A stretch of 64,000 nucleotides of DNA from Thermomonas fusca DSM 15424 (GTDB taxonomy: Bacteria; Pseudomonadota; Gammaproteobacteria; Xanthomonadales; Xanthomonadaceae), in contig NZ_AUIV01000007.1 of assembly GCF_000423885.1 (NCBI RefSeq), forward strand, positions 1-64,000, read 5' to 3'. The notes beneath the pieces are model-generated. The model was given only the letters and a program-made list of their open reading frames with translations, was not told where the DNA came from and searched no databases. The translations under genes and the position numbers were made by a program. Positions 45,310-53,978 of this stretch are shown here, one piece after another (the stretch's first letter is position 1; every line of letters starts with the position of its first letter).

Positions 45310-46958
45310 TCCGGTTGATCGCCCGCGCGTTGCTGTTCTTGCTGGCGCTGGTCGCGCTGCCGGCGTCCGCGCAGACGCGGGCGTGGCTGGATCGCGCAGA
45401 AATCACTTATGGCGAAACCGTGGCGCTGAACATCAGCACCGACCAATCAGTGGCGGAAATCGACTACGCCCCGCTGCGCGCGCAGTTCGAGATCAGCGGG
45501 CAGAGCGTGCGGCGCAGCTATACGTTGGCTAACGGGCAGGCGCGGCGCATGTCGGTGTTCTCGGTCGGCCTGCGCCCGCGCGCGCCAGGCCTCGCCAGCG
45601 TGCCGGCGCTGCGGGTTGGCAACGCCAGCACCGCACCGCTGCGGCTGGTGGTGCTGGAGCCGGCGGTGCAGCCGGCCAGCGCGGATGCCGACGTGTTCGT
45701 GGAAGCCAGCGTCGATGCGCTGCAGCCCTACGTGCAGCAGGCGGTGGGCGTGACCGTGCGGCTGAACTACGCGGTGCCGCTGCTGTCCGGCCAGCTGGAG
45801 CTGGAGCCGCCGGCGCGCGCCAGCCTGCAGCGGGTGGGCGAGGACATCACCTACGAGCGCCTGCTGGGCGGACGCCGCTACAGCGTGGTGGAGCGGCGCT
45901 TCCTGCTGATTCCCGAACGCAGCGGCCCGCTGTTGCTGGCCGGTGCGCGCCTGAACGGCATCACCGGCGGCGGCTTCAGTGGCCCGATGTTCGATGACGA
46001 CCGTCGGCCGCTGTCGGCGGCGGCACCGGACACCCGGCTGCAGGTGCGGCCGATTCCGGCGAATGCGCCGCAACCGTGGCTGCCGCTGCGCCGGCTGGCG
46101 CTGCGCTACCTGCAGGCGCCGACCCAGGCGTTCGCCGGGCAGGCGGCAGCGATCGAACTGGAGCTGGTGGCCGACGGCGCCACCGCTGCGCAGGTGCCTG
46201 CGCTGGAGCTTGGCGCGGTGGCGGATGCGCAGGTGTTCGCGGACCCGCCGCGGGTGGAGGAGCAGTTCGTCGATGGCCGTCCGCGCACCACCGTGCGCCG
46301 GCGGTTTTCGCTGGTGTCGTCAACGCCGGGCCTGTTGTCGGTGCCGGGGCCACGGATCCGCTGGTGGGATGCTGGCAGCAGCGTCGCGCGCATCGCCACG
46401 CTGCCGCCGCTGCAGCTGCGGGTGGCGCCCGGTGCGAATTCCGCCGGCGCGGAAGCGCCGCCCGCGCGTGCAGGGAATGAGGCAACCGTGGATGCGCCCG
46501 AGGATGCGGTGCCGCGTCCGGCAGTCGCATCGCCGCGTCCGCTGGATTGGAGGCGCGCGCTCGTCTGGTTGCTGCCGCTGCTGTTGCTGATGGCGATCTT
46601 TGCCATCCGGCATCGGCGCGCACGTACTGCCGCAGGCACCTCGCATCCACCTCAGGCGCCTGCCGCCGCGCCATTGCCGTCCCTGGAGGCCGCGCTGCGC
46701 TCGGGCGACTTCGGCGACATCCGCCGCGCGCTGGCCGCGCAGGCGGGGCTGCGGGTTGATGATTTCGACGCATTGCTGGCGCGGCTGGACGATCCCGCGC
46801 AAGTGCAGGCATTGCGTCGGATGCAGGCCGCGCGCTGGGGCGGCGGCCACCTGCAGGACGCATTGCAGGCATTGCGTGCGGCGTTTGCCGGCGGCGCGCA
46901 CTGGCGTCCGACGAAGCAGGGCGCGCCATCCCTGCTTCCGCCGCTGTATCCGGACTGA
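45306..46958 (+). CDS. BatD-like oxygen-tolerance family protein
   Basis: A 550-residue exported protein. A signal peptide ends LPASAQ, a beta-rich periplasmic region with repeated Ig-like units follows (about 24-400), then one membrane helix (about 418-437) and a small cytoplasmic helical domain. This is the BatD layout. It overlaps the BatB/TPR gene and ends the operon; no terminator hairpin was obvious. Confidence 0.9.
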   Translation: MIRLIARALLFLLALVALPASAQTRAWLDRAEITYGETVALNISTDQSVAEIDYAPLRAQFEISGQSVRRSYTLANGQARRMSVFSVGLRPRAPGLASVPALRVGNASTAPLRLVVLEPAVQPASADADVFVEASVDALQPYVQQAVGVTVRLNYAVPLLSGQLELEPPARASLQRVGEDITYERLLGGRRYSVVERRFLLIPERSGPLLLAGARLNGITGGGFSGPMFDDDRRPLSAAAPDTRLQVRPIPANAPQPWLPLRRLALRYLQAPTQAFAGQAAAIELELVADGATAAQVPALELGAVADAQVFADPPRVEEQFVDGRPRTTVRRRFSLVSSTPGLLSVPGPRIRWWDAGSSVARIATLPPLQLRVAPGANSAGAEAPPARAGNEATVDAPEDAVPRPAVASPRPLDWRRALVWLLPLLLLMAIFAIRHRRARTAAGTSHPPQAPAAAPLPSLEAALRSGDFGDIRRALAAQAGLRVDDFDALLARLDDPAQVQALRRMQAARWGGGHLQDALQALRAAFAGGAHWRPTKQGAPSLLPPLYPD

Positions 46959-47003
46959 GTCGGCGCGTTTGCTAAGCTCGCCGCCTCGATGGGGGACGAC
47001 ACG

Positions 47004-48305
47004 ATGGCGAAAGCGGCGACCGGCAAACTGCAGCTGCACTGGAAGATGCTGATCGGTTTCATCGCCGGCCTGTCACTGGGGCTGGTGGCGCACTACACCT
47101 CGGGTGCGGATGCGGGATGGGTGCAGTGGCTGACCGCCAACATCACCCAGCCGGCCGGCACGCTGTTCCTGCGTCTGATCTTCATGCTGATCATCCCGCT
47201 GCTGTTCTCGGCGCTGATCATGGGCGTTGCCGAAATGGGCGACGTGCGTTCGCTGGGGCGGGTGGGCTGGAAGACGCTGGGCTACACCGTGATCGCCTCC
47301 GGCCTGGCCGTGGTGCTGGGTCTGGTGCTGGTCAACTGGTTGCAGCCTGGCGCCGGCATCGACCGCGTCGCGGCCGACGCGATGCTGGCGCAGGGCGCCG
47401 ACCGCGCGCAGGCCATCGTTGGCGGCGTGGGCACGCAGGCGAAGGGCGTGGACCTGCTGCTGGGCATCGTCCCGGACAACGTGGTCAAGGCCGCTGCGGA
47501 AAACACGATCCTCGCGGTGATGTTCTTCGCGCTGATGCTGGGCATCGGCCTGGTGCTGACCCGCAGCAAGGCCACCGAGGTGCTGCTGCAGGGCATCCAG
47601 GGCCTGTTCGAAGTGTCGATGACGCTGATCGGGCTGGTCATCCGGCTGGCGCCGTACGCGGTGTTCTGTTTCATGTTCAACCTGGCCGCGCTGTTCGGCT
47701 GGGACCTGCTGCGCTCGCTCGGCGCCTACGTCGGCGTGGTGGTGCTGGCGCTGGCGCTGCATATGGTGGTGGTATATTCGCTGATGCTGAAGTTCCTCGG
47801 CGGCTGGTCGCCGATGAAGTTCTTCAAGGGATCGCAGGAAGCGATGGTGATGGCGTTCTCCACCGCTTCCAGCAACGCCACCCTGCCGGTGGCGCTGCAG
47901 GTGGCGGAAGAGAAGCTGCACCTGCCGCGCAAGGTGTCCCGCTTCGTGCTGACCGTGGGCGCCACCGCCAACCAGAACGGCACCGCCCTGTTCGAAGGCG
48001 TGACCGTGCTGTTCCTGGCGCAGTTCTTCGGCGTCGACCTCAGCCTGCAGCAGCAGGTGACGGTGATGTTCGTCTGCATCCTCGGCGGCATCGGCACCGC
48101 CGGCGTGCCGGCCGGCTCGCTGCCGGTGGTGGCGCTGATCTGCGGGATGGTGGGCGTGCCGCCGGAAGGCATCGGCCTGATCCTCGGCGTGGACCGCTTC
48201 CTCGACATGTGCCGCACCACCCTGAACGTCACCGGCGACCTGATGCTGGCGGCGGTGGTATCGAAGGGCGAGGCCGAGGAAGCTCCCGCCAATCCGATGG
48301 ATTGA
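47004..48305 (+). CDS. Dicarboxylate/amino acid:cation symporter (DAACS family)
   Basis: A 433-residue transporter taking up C4-dicarboxylates or acidic amino acids with protons or sodium. Family signatures are STASSNATLPV (HP1), ATANQNGTALFEG (TM7, the NMDGT region, here NQNGT), GTAGVPAGS (HP2) and DRFLDMCRTTLNVTGD (TM8 with substrate-binding Asp/Arg/Thr/Asn). The Arg after the Asp suggests acidic substrates. GGGGGA precedes ATG 47004 by eight bases; ATG 46989 is possible. There is no clear operon partner. Confidence 0.93.
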   Translation: MAKAATGKLQLHWKMLIGFIAGLSLGLVAHYTSGADAGWVQWLTANITQPAGTLFLRLIFMLIIPLLFSALIMGVAEMGDVRSLGRVGWKTLGYTVIASGLAVVLGLVLVNWLQPGAGIDRVAADAMLAQGADRAQAIVGGVGTQAKGVDLLLGIVPDNVVKAAAENTILAVMFFALMLGIGLVLTRSKATEVLLQGIQGLFEVSMTLIGLVIRLAPYAVFCFMFNLAALFGWDLLRSLGAYVGVVVLALALHMVVVYSLMLKFLGGWSPMKFFKGSQEAMVMAFSTASSNATLPVALQVAEEKLHLPRKVSRFVLTVGATANQNGTALFEGVTVLFLAQFFGVDLSLQQQVTVMFVCILGGIGTAGVPAGSLPVVALICGMVGVPPEGIGLILGVDRFLDMCRTTLNVTGDLMLAAVVSKGEAEEAPANPMD

Positions 48306-48381
48306 GCCCGGCGCGGCCGCGATTTCCGTTTCCGGGCGGCGGGATGGGACAATGGGCGTTCCCTCCGCCTCGCCCCACGCC

Positions 48382-50367
48382 ATGACTGCGCCCAGCCGCC
48401 GCGACCTTGCCAACGCCATCCGTTTCCTCGCCGTCGATGCGGTGCAGGCCGCCAACTCCGGGCATCCGGGCATGCCGATGGGCATGGCCGACATCGCCGA
48501 GGTGGTCTGGAACGACTACCTGAAGTGCAACCCGGCCAATCCGGGCTGGGCCGACCGCGACCGCTTCGTGCTGTCCAACGGCCATGGCTCGATGCTGCAG
48601 TACGCGCTGCTGCACCTGGCCGGCTATGACCTGCCGATCGACGAGCTGAAGCGCTTCCGCCAGCTCGGCAGCCGCACTCCCGGCCATCCGGAGAACCACG
48701 TCACCCCGGGCGTGGAAACCACCACCGGCCCGCTGGGCCAGGGCCTGGCCAACGCGGTCGGCTTCGCGCTGGCGGAAAAGCTGCTGGCGCAGCGCTTCAA
48801 CCGCGACGGCCACGCCATCGTCGACCACCGCACCTGGGTGTTCCTGGGCGACGGCTGCCTGATGGAGGGCATCAGCCACGAGGCCGCCTCGCTGGCCGGC
48901 ACCTGGGGCCTGGGCAAGCTGGTCGCGTTCTGGGACGACAACAAGATCAGCATCGACGGCAACACCGACGGCTGGTTCACCGACGACACGCCGAAGCGGT
49001 TCGAGGCCTACGGTTGGAACGTGATCCGTGGCGTCGACGGACATGACGCGGTGGAGATCAAGACCGCCATCGAGACCGCGCTGAAGTCGTCGGACAAGCC
49101 CACCCTGATCTGCTGCCGCACCACGATTGGTTTTGGCTCGCCCGCGAAGGCCGGCAAGGAATCCAGCCACGGCGCACCGCTGGGCAAGGACGAAGTGCAG
49201 GCCACCCGCGACGCGCTGGGCTGGCCGCACGCGCCGTTCGAGATTCCGCAGGCGGTCTACGACGGCTGGCGCGCGCGCGACCGCGCCAGCGCCGAGGCCG
49301 AGTGGAACGCCCGCTTCGCCGCCTACAAGGCCGCGCATCCGGAAGCCGCCGCCGAGTTCGAGCGCCGCCTGTCCGGCGCGCTGCCGGCCGGTTTCGATGC
49401 CGCCGCCGATGCCTTCATCGCGAAGCTGCAGCAGGACGGCCCGGTCATCGCCAGCCGCAAGGCCTCGCAGAACGCCATCGAAGCATTCGCGCCGCTGCTG
49501 CCTGAACTGGTGGGTGGTTCGGCCGATCTGGCCCATTCCAACCTGACCCTGTGGAAGGGCAGCAAGTCGGTGGCCGGCACGGACCCGGACGCCAACTACA
49601 TCTACTACGGCGTGCGCGAGTTCGGCATGACCGCCATCGGCAACGGCCTGGCCCTGCACGGCGGCTTCATTCCCTACGACGCCACCTTCCTGGTGTTCAG
49701 CGACTACGCCCGCAACGCGGTGCGCATGAGTGCGCTGATGGACGTGCGCGCGATCCACGTCTACACCCACGACTCCATCGGCCTCGGCGAGGACGGCCCC
49801 ACCCACCAGCCGGTGGAGCACATGGCCTCGCTGCGCCAGATCCCCAACAACGACGTCTGGCGTCCCTGCGACGCGGTCGAGTCGGCGGTGGCGTGGAAGG
49901 CGGCGATTGCCCGCAGCAACGGCCCGTCCTGCTTGGTGTTCAGTCGCCAGAACCTGCCCCACCAGGCGCGCACCGACGCGCAGCTGGGCGACATCGCGCG
50001 CGGCGGCTACGTGCTGAAGGACAGCGTGGGTGCGCCGGAGCTCATCCTGATCGCCACCGGCAGCGAGGTCGGGCTGGCCATGCAGGCGGCGGAGAAGCTG
50101 GGCGACAAGGTGCGCGTGGTGTCGATGCCGTCCACCGACGTGTTCGAGCGCCAGGACGCGGCCTACCGCGAGGCGGTGCTGCCCAAGGCCTGCCGCAAGC
50201 GGGTGGCGGTGGAAGCCGGCGTGACCGGCTTCTGGCGCCAGTACGTGGGCCTGGACGGCGCGGTGGTAGGCATCGACAGCTTCGGCGCCAGTGCGCCCGC
50301 CGAAGCGCTGTTCCCGCACTTCGGGATTACCGTCGAGCGTTTGATCGAAGTCAGCAACGCGCTCTGA
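48382..50367 (+). CDS. tkt: Transketolase
   Basis: A 661-residue thiamine-diphosphate enzyme of the pentose phosphate pathway moving two-carbon units between sugar phosphates. GDGCLMEGISHEAASLAG and the following WDDN form the ThDP/Mg motif; HG, GPLGQG and the middle-domain YYGVREFGM and THDSIGLGEDGPTHQP are all present. I start at ATG 48382, which gives the usual N-terminus (RRDLANAIRFLAVDAV); the frame is open from 48352. The length is normal for the family. Confidence 0.96.
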   Translation: MTAPSRRDLANAIRFLAVDAVQAANSGHPGMPMGMADIAEVVWNDYLKCNPANPGWADRDRFVLSNGHGSMLQYALLHLAGYDLPIDELKRFRQLGSRTPGHPENHVTPGVETTTGPLGQGLANAVGFALAEKLLAQRFNRDGHAIVDHRTWVFLGDGCLMEGISHEAASLAGTWGLGKLVAFWDDNKISIDGNTDGWFTDDTPKRFEAYGWNVIRGVDGHDAVEIKTAIETALKSSDKPTLICCRTTIGFGSPAKAGKESSHGAPLGKDEVQATRDALGWPHAPFEIPQAVYDGWRARDRASAEAEWNARFAAYKAAHPEAAAEFERRLSGALPAGFDAAADAFIAKLQQDGPVIASRKASQNAIEAFAPLLPELVGGSADLAHSNLTLWKGSKSVAGTDPDANYIYYGVREFGMTAIGNGLALHGGFIPYDATFLVFSDYARNAVRMSALMDVRAIHVYTHDSIGLGEDGPTHQPVEHMASLRQIPNNDVWRPCDAVESAVAWKAAIARSNGPSCLVFSRQNLPHQARTDAQLGDIARGGYVLKDSVGAPELILIATGSEVGLAMQAAEKLGDKVRVVSMPSTDVFERQDAAYREAVLPKACRKRVAVEAGVTGFWRQYVGLDGAVVGIDSFGASAPAEALFPHFGITVERLIEVSNAL

Positions 50368-50392
50368 AACCGGGCGTAGCCTCGCCCTTGCG

Positions 50393-50800
50393 ATGAATCT
50401 GCGTTCCCGCCACTTCCGGCACTGGATGGCCCGCCTGGCACTGGCGGCCATCCTGCTGGTGTCGCTGATGCCGACCGTCAGCCGCTGGCTGGAAAGCGGT
50501 GCGCAGCGATTGCCCGACATGGTGCTGGCGATGTGCACCAGCGACGGCATGGCGTGGACGAAACCGAGCCTGCTGGCTGACAGCGGTGCCACGCCCGCAC
50601 CGATCCCGGCCGGCGGCATGCCCGACGAATACTGCGGCTACTGCCCGCTGCTGTCCGCGCTGGCGCCGGTGCTGCTGGCGCTGGCGCTGTTCCTGCCGCC
50701 GCTGCGGCGTCGCCTGCTGCCGGCGTCGCTGTCGCCCACCCCGCATGCGCCGCCGCTGCTGCGCGGCTTGGGCGCGCGAGGGCCGCCGATCCTGCTCTGA
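50393..50800 (+). CDS. DUF2946 family protein
   Basis: A 135-residue protein with an N-terminal hydrophobic segment (about 13-28), a central CGYCPL motif and a second hydrophobic segment (about 86-103). DUF2946 genes regularly accompany TonB-dependent copper receptors and copper chaperones, as here. The Cys pair may bind copper in the periplasm (inference). It starts 26 bases after the transketolase stop. Confidence 0.85.
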   Translation: MNLRSRHFRHWMARLALAAILLVSLMPTVSRWLESGAQRLPDMVLAMCTSDGMAWTKPSLLADSGATPAPIPAGGMPDEYCGYCPLLSALAPVLLALALFLPPLRRRLLPASLSPTPHAPPLLRGLGARGPPILL

Positions 50801-50857
50801 ACCACAAGCGTTCCATCCGGCGGACTCCGCCATCCCCACTTGTGCTTTGGAGCCAAC

Positions 50858-52912
50858 ATGCATCCCATTCGTTCCGCGACGGCCGCGCCGTCGCGCCGCG
50901 CGCTTGCCTGCGCGCTGTTCCCCGTCGCCGCGCTCGCCGCCGATGGCGAGGAAGCGGCAAAAACCCTCGACCGCGTGGTGGTCATCGGCATGCAGACCCA
51001 GCCGCTGACCTTCGAGACCGATCCCAAGCTGCCGCGCCAGCCGGTGCCGGCCAGCGACGGCGCCGATTACCTCAAGACCATCCCCGGCTTCACCGCGCTG
51101 CGCAACGGCGGCACCAACGGCGACCCGGTGCTGCGTGGCATGTTCGGCTCGCGCCTGAACCTGCTGACCAACGCCGGCAGCATGCATGGCGCCTGCCCGT
51201 CGCGGATGGACAATGCGATGTCCTACGTCGCCCCCGAAACCTTCGATTCCCTGGTGGTGGTGAAAGGCCCGCAGACCGTGCAGTGGGGGCCGGTGGGCTC
51301 GGCCGGCACGGTCCGCTTCGCGCGCGACACGCCGCGCTTCGAGAAGCGCGAGCTGCGCGCGCAGGGCAGCCTGCTCGGCGGCAGCTTCGGCCGCAACGAC
51401 CAGGTGCTGGAGCTGCTGGCCGGCGCGCCGCGCGGCTATGTGCGGCTGGATGCCAACCGTTCGGAAGCGCGCGACTACGACGATGGCGACGGCGCACGCG
51501 TGCCTTCGGCCTGGCACAAGTGGAATGCCGACCTGGCGCTGGGCTGGACGCCCGATGCCGACACCCTGCTGGAGCTCTCCGCCGGTGCCGGTGACGCATG
51601 GGCACGCTATGCCGGCCGCGGCATGGACGGCTCGCAGTTCCGCCGCGACAGCCTCGGCCTGCGTTTCGAAAAGGCCTTTGCCGGCACGCTGCGCAAGGTG
51701 GAGGCCAACGCCTACCGCAACGGCGCCGACCACGTGATGGACAACTACAGCCTGCGCACGCCCAACCCGGGGGGCAGCATGCCGATGCCGATGGGCTCCA
51801 ACGTCGAGCGCACCACCAGCGGCGGGCGGGTCGCGCTGGAATGGGGCTGGCAGGCGTTCTCGCTGGTCGCGGGCGTTGATGCCCAGCGCAGCGAACACCG
51901 CCGCCGCAATGCCATGGGGCGCGATGCGTGGCGCGCGCAGCCGTGGACCAACGATGCCGACTTCCGCCAGCACGGGCTGTTCGCGGAAGGCACATGGGCG
52001 CTGGCCGACGCGCAGCGGGTGGTGACGGGTGCGCGCGTGGATCGCGCCGAAGCGACCGACCGCCGTGCCACCTTCGGCACCCCGGCCATGGCCAATCCCA
52101 GCTTCGGCCAGACCCGCAGCGAAACCCTGCCGGCCGGCTTCCTCCGCTACGAGCACGACATCGTCGGCAGCGGCCTGGGCTGGTTCGCGGGCGTGGGCCA
52201 TACCCAGCGCATGCCCGACTACTGGGAGCTGTTCTCGCCCACCCGCGGGCCGATCGGTAGCGCCAACGCCTTCGTCGGCGTGCAGCCCGAGAAGACCACC
52301 CAGCTCGATGCCGGCCTGCAGTGGCGCGGCGCGCGCGGCAACGCGTGGGTGTCCGGTTACGTCGGGCGGGTCGAGGACTTCATCCTGTTCCGCTACATGA
52401 GCGGCGGCATGATGGGCAGCACCTCGATGGCGACCAATGTCGATGCGCGCATCCACGGTGCCGAAGCCGGCGGCGAGTTCCGCCCGGCCAAGGACTGGAC
52501 GCTGGGTGGCAGCGTGGCCTGGGCCTGGGGCGCGAACGCCGATGCCGGCACGCCGCTGCCGCAGATGACGCCGCTGGAGGGGCGTTTCACCGCGGCCTGG
52601 GACAACGGTCGCTGGAACACCGGCGTGCTGCTGCGTGCGGTTGCCGCGCAGACCCGCGTGGCGGCAAGCCAAGGCAATGTCACCGGCCGCGACCTCGGCC
52701 CCAGCAAGGGCTTCGCCACGCTGGCGCTCAACGGCGGCTATCGTTTCAGCGAGCGGGTGCAGCTGTCCGCCGGCGTCGACAACCTGTTCGACCGCCGTTA
52801 CAGCGAGCATCTGAACCTGGCCGGAAACGCCGACTTCGGCTATCCGGCGATGTCGGTGCGGATCAACGAGCCGGGGCGCAACCTCTGGCTGAAGCTCAAC
52901 ATCGCGCTGTGA
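50858..52912 (+). CDS. oprC: TonB-dependent copper receptor (OprC/NosA-like)
   Basis: A 684-residue outer-membrane receptor for copper uptake. After the signal peptide comes a plug domain with GGTNGDPVLRGMFGSRLNLL and the OprC hallmark MHGACPSRMDNAMSY, where Cys and Met residues line the copper site; PMPMGSN is a further Met-rich loop. The rest is a 22-strand barrel ending in LWLKLNIAL with the typical terminal aromatic/aliphatic pattern. GGAG precedes ATG 50858. It works with a TonB system, DUF2946 and the PCu(A)C chaperone gene downstream. Confidence 0.93.
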   Translation: MHPIRSATAAPSRRALACALFPVAALAADGEEAAKTLDRVVVIGMQTQPLTFETDPKLPRQPVPASDGADYLKTIPGFTALRNGGTNGDPVLRGMFGSRLNLLTNAGSMHGACPSRMDNAMSYVAPETFDSLVVVKGPQTVQWGPVGSAGTVRFARDTPRFEKRELRAQGSLLGGSFGRNDQVLELLAGAPRGYVRLDANRSEARDYDDGDGARVPSAWHKWNADLALGWTPDADTLLELSAGAGDAWARYAGRGMDGSQFRRDSLGLRFEKAFAGTLRKVEANAYRNGADHVMDNYSLRTPNPGGSMPMPMGSNVERTTSGGRVALEWGWQAFSLVAGVDAQRSEHRRRNAMGRDAWRAQPWTNDADFRQHGLFAEGTWALADAQRVVTGARVDRAEATDRRATFGTPAMANPSFGQTRSETLPAGFLRYEHDIVGSGLGWFAGVGHTQRMPDYWELFSPTRGPIGSANAFVGVQPEKTTQLDAGLQWRGARGNAWVSGYVGRVEDFILFRYMSGGMMGSTSMATNVDARIHGAEAGGEFRPAKDWTLGGSVAWAWGANADAGTPLPQMTPLEGRFTAAWDNGRWNTGVLLRAVAAQTRVAASQGNVTGRDLGPSKGFATLALNGGYRFSERVQLSAGVDNLFDRRYSEHLNLAGNADFGYPAMSVRINEPGRNLWLKLNIAL

Positions 52913-52990
52913 CGCACGGATGATGCCGTTCGTGGTGGACTTGTCCCGCCGCGGGCGGCATCGGATCAAACCGACATCGAGGTGCAGGCA

Positions 52991-53434
52991 ATGAAGCAAT
53001 GGATGGGATGGGGCGTGGCACTGTGCCTGCTGGCGGGCGGCGCGATGGCCGGCAAGGCCGATGTGCGCGTGCTGGAGGCGTGGACGCGCGCGGTGCCGGC
53101 GGTGGCGCCGGTGGCGGGCGGGTTCCTCACGGTGGTCAACGATGGCGATGTCGATGATCGCCTGCTGCGGGTGGAAAGCGACATCGCGCAGCGGGTGGAA
53201 CTCCACCAGATGCGCAACGACGGCGGGGTGATGCGGATGCGCGCGCTGCCTGAAGGCGTGGTCGTGCCCGCACACGGCAAACTCGTGCTCAAGCCCGGCG
53301 GCTACCACCTGATGCTGATCAAGCCGCGGCGCGCGCTGGTGGCGGGCGGCCACTTCGAGGCCACGCTGGTGTTCCAGCGCGCCGGGCGGGTACCGGCGCG
53401 GTTTGAAGTTCGCGCGATGGGTGCAGGCGGCTAA
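52991..53434 (+). CDS. PCu(A)C periplasmic copper chaperone
   Basis: A 147-residue exported protein (signal peptide ending GGAMAG). The copper-binding signature is present: H..M in VELHQM, a Met run in GVMRMRAL and the final HLM in GGYHLMLI. Such proteins deliver Cu(I) to the CuA site of cytochrome oxidase or to other periplasmic acceptors. GAGGTG precedes ATG 52991. It forms a copper-handling cluster with the preceding receptor. Confidence 0.93.
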   Translation: MKQWMGWGVALCLLAGGAMAGKADVRVLEAWTRAVPAVAPVAGGFLTVVNDGDVDDRLLRVESDIAQRVELHQMRNDGGVMRMRALPEGVVVPAHGKLVLKPGGYHLMLIKPRRALVAGGHFEATLVFQRAGRVPARFEVRAMGAGG

Positions 53435-53553
53435 CCAGGCCGCGTTGCCCGCCGAATGACCCGCGCAAGCGGGGGGGGCGGCGTCTTCCGGATTACTGGA
53501 ATGCGCCTGCATATCGCAGGCACGGACGATCGCGATGTTTGCTCCGCAGCCGC

Positions 53554-53581
53554 TTGACACGAGCATTTACATCTGTAATCT
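53554..53581 (+). promoter_or_regulatory. Promoter of the blaI-like operon
   Basis: A consensus TTGACA (53554-53559) is followed after 16 bases by TAATCT (53576-53581). The first BlaI-type box lies between the two hexamers and overlaps the -10 box. Confidence 0.6.
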
Positions 53582-53603
53582 GCAGAAAAGATTACGGGCG
53601 TAA
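53567..53603. promoter_or_regulatory. Twin BlaI/MecI-type operator boxes
   Basis: Two similar palindromes, TTACATCTGTAA (53567-53578) and TTACGGGCGTAA (53592-53603), share the form TTAC-n4-GTAA and have centres 25 bases apart. One overlaps the -10 box and the other the expected transcript start, ending three bases before the repressor start codon. BlaI/MecI repressors bind TACA/TGTA-type palindromes, so this is probably an autoregulatory operator. Confidence 0.7.
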
Positions 53604-53606
53604 ACG

Positions 53607-53978
53607 ATGCAGATCAGCGAGGCCGAATCGGTGGTGATGGACGTGCTCTGGGCGCGCAGCCCGTTGGGCGCGGACGAGGTAGCGCAGGCGCTGGCTGGCC
53701 GGCAGGACTGGCAGGACGCCACCATCAAGACCCTGCTCAACCGCCTGCTCAACAAGGGCGCGATCCGGGCCGAGAAAGACGGCCGCCGCTATCTGTACTC
53801 GCCAATGGTCAAGCGCGAGGACTGGGTGCTGGAAGAAAGCCGGGGCCTTCTGGAGCGACTGTTCGATGGCCGGGTGGCGCCGCTAGTGGCGCATTTTTCC
53901 GCGCATCGGAAACTGAGCGAGAAAGACGTGGCCGAGCTGCGCAAGCTGCTGGAGGAGATCGACGATGGCAAGCAATGA
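53607..53978 (+). CDS. blaI: BlaI/MecI-family transcriptional repressor
   Basis: A 123-residue winged-helix dimer. The N-terminal reading domain (about 3-75) contains ESVVMDVLW and the recognition helix DATIKTLLNRLLNKG; the C-terminal helices form the dimer. The usual cleavage region between domains for the M56 partner is present. There is no Shine-Dalgarno before ATG 53607 because the operator box ends three bases upstream, so translation may be nearly leaderless. It overlaps the BlaR1-like gene by 14 bases. Confidence 0.92.
   Translation: MQISEAESVVMDVLWARSPLGADEVAQALAGRQDWQDATIKTLLNRLLNKGAIRAEKDGRRYLYSPMVKREDWVLEESRGLLERLFDGRVAPLVAHFSAHRKLSEKDVAELRKLLEEIDDGKQ

Noticed and set aside
50351..53566. 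A 1071-codon minus-strand open frame opposite the copper receptor region
   Set aside because: It is antisense to clear genes with domains and ribosome sites, with a biased His/Gln/Arg composition and no recognisable domain.
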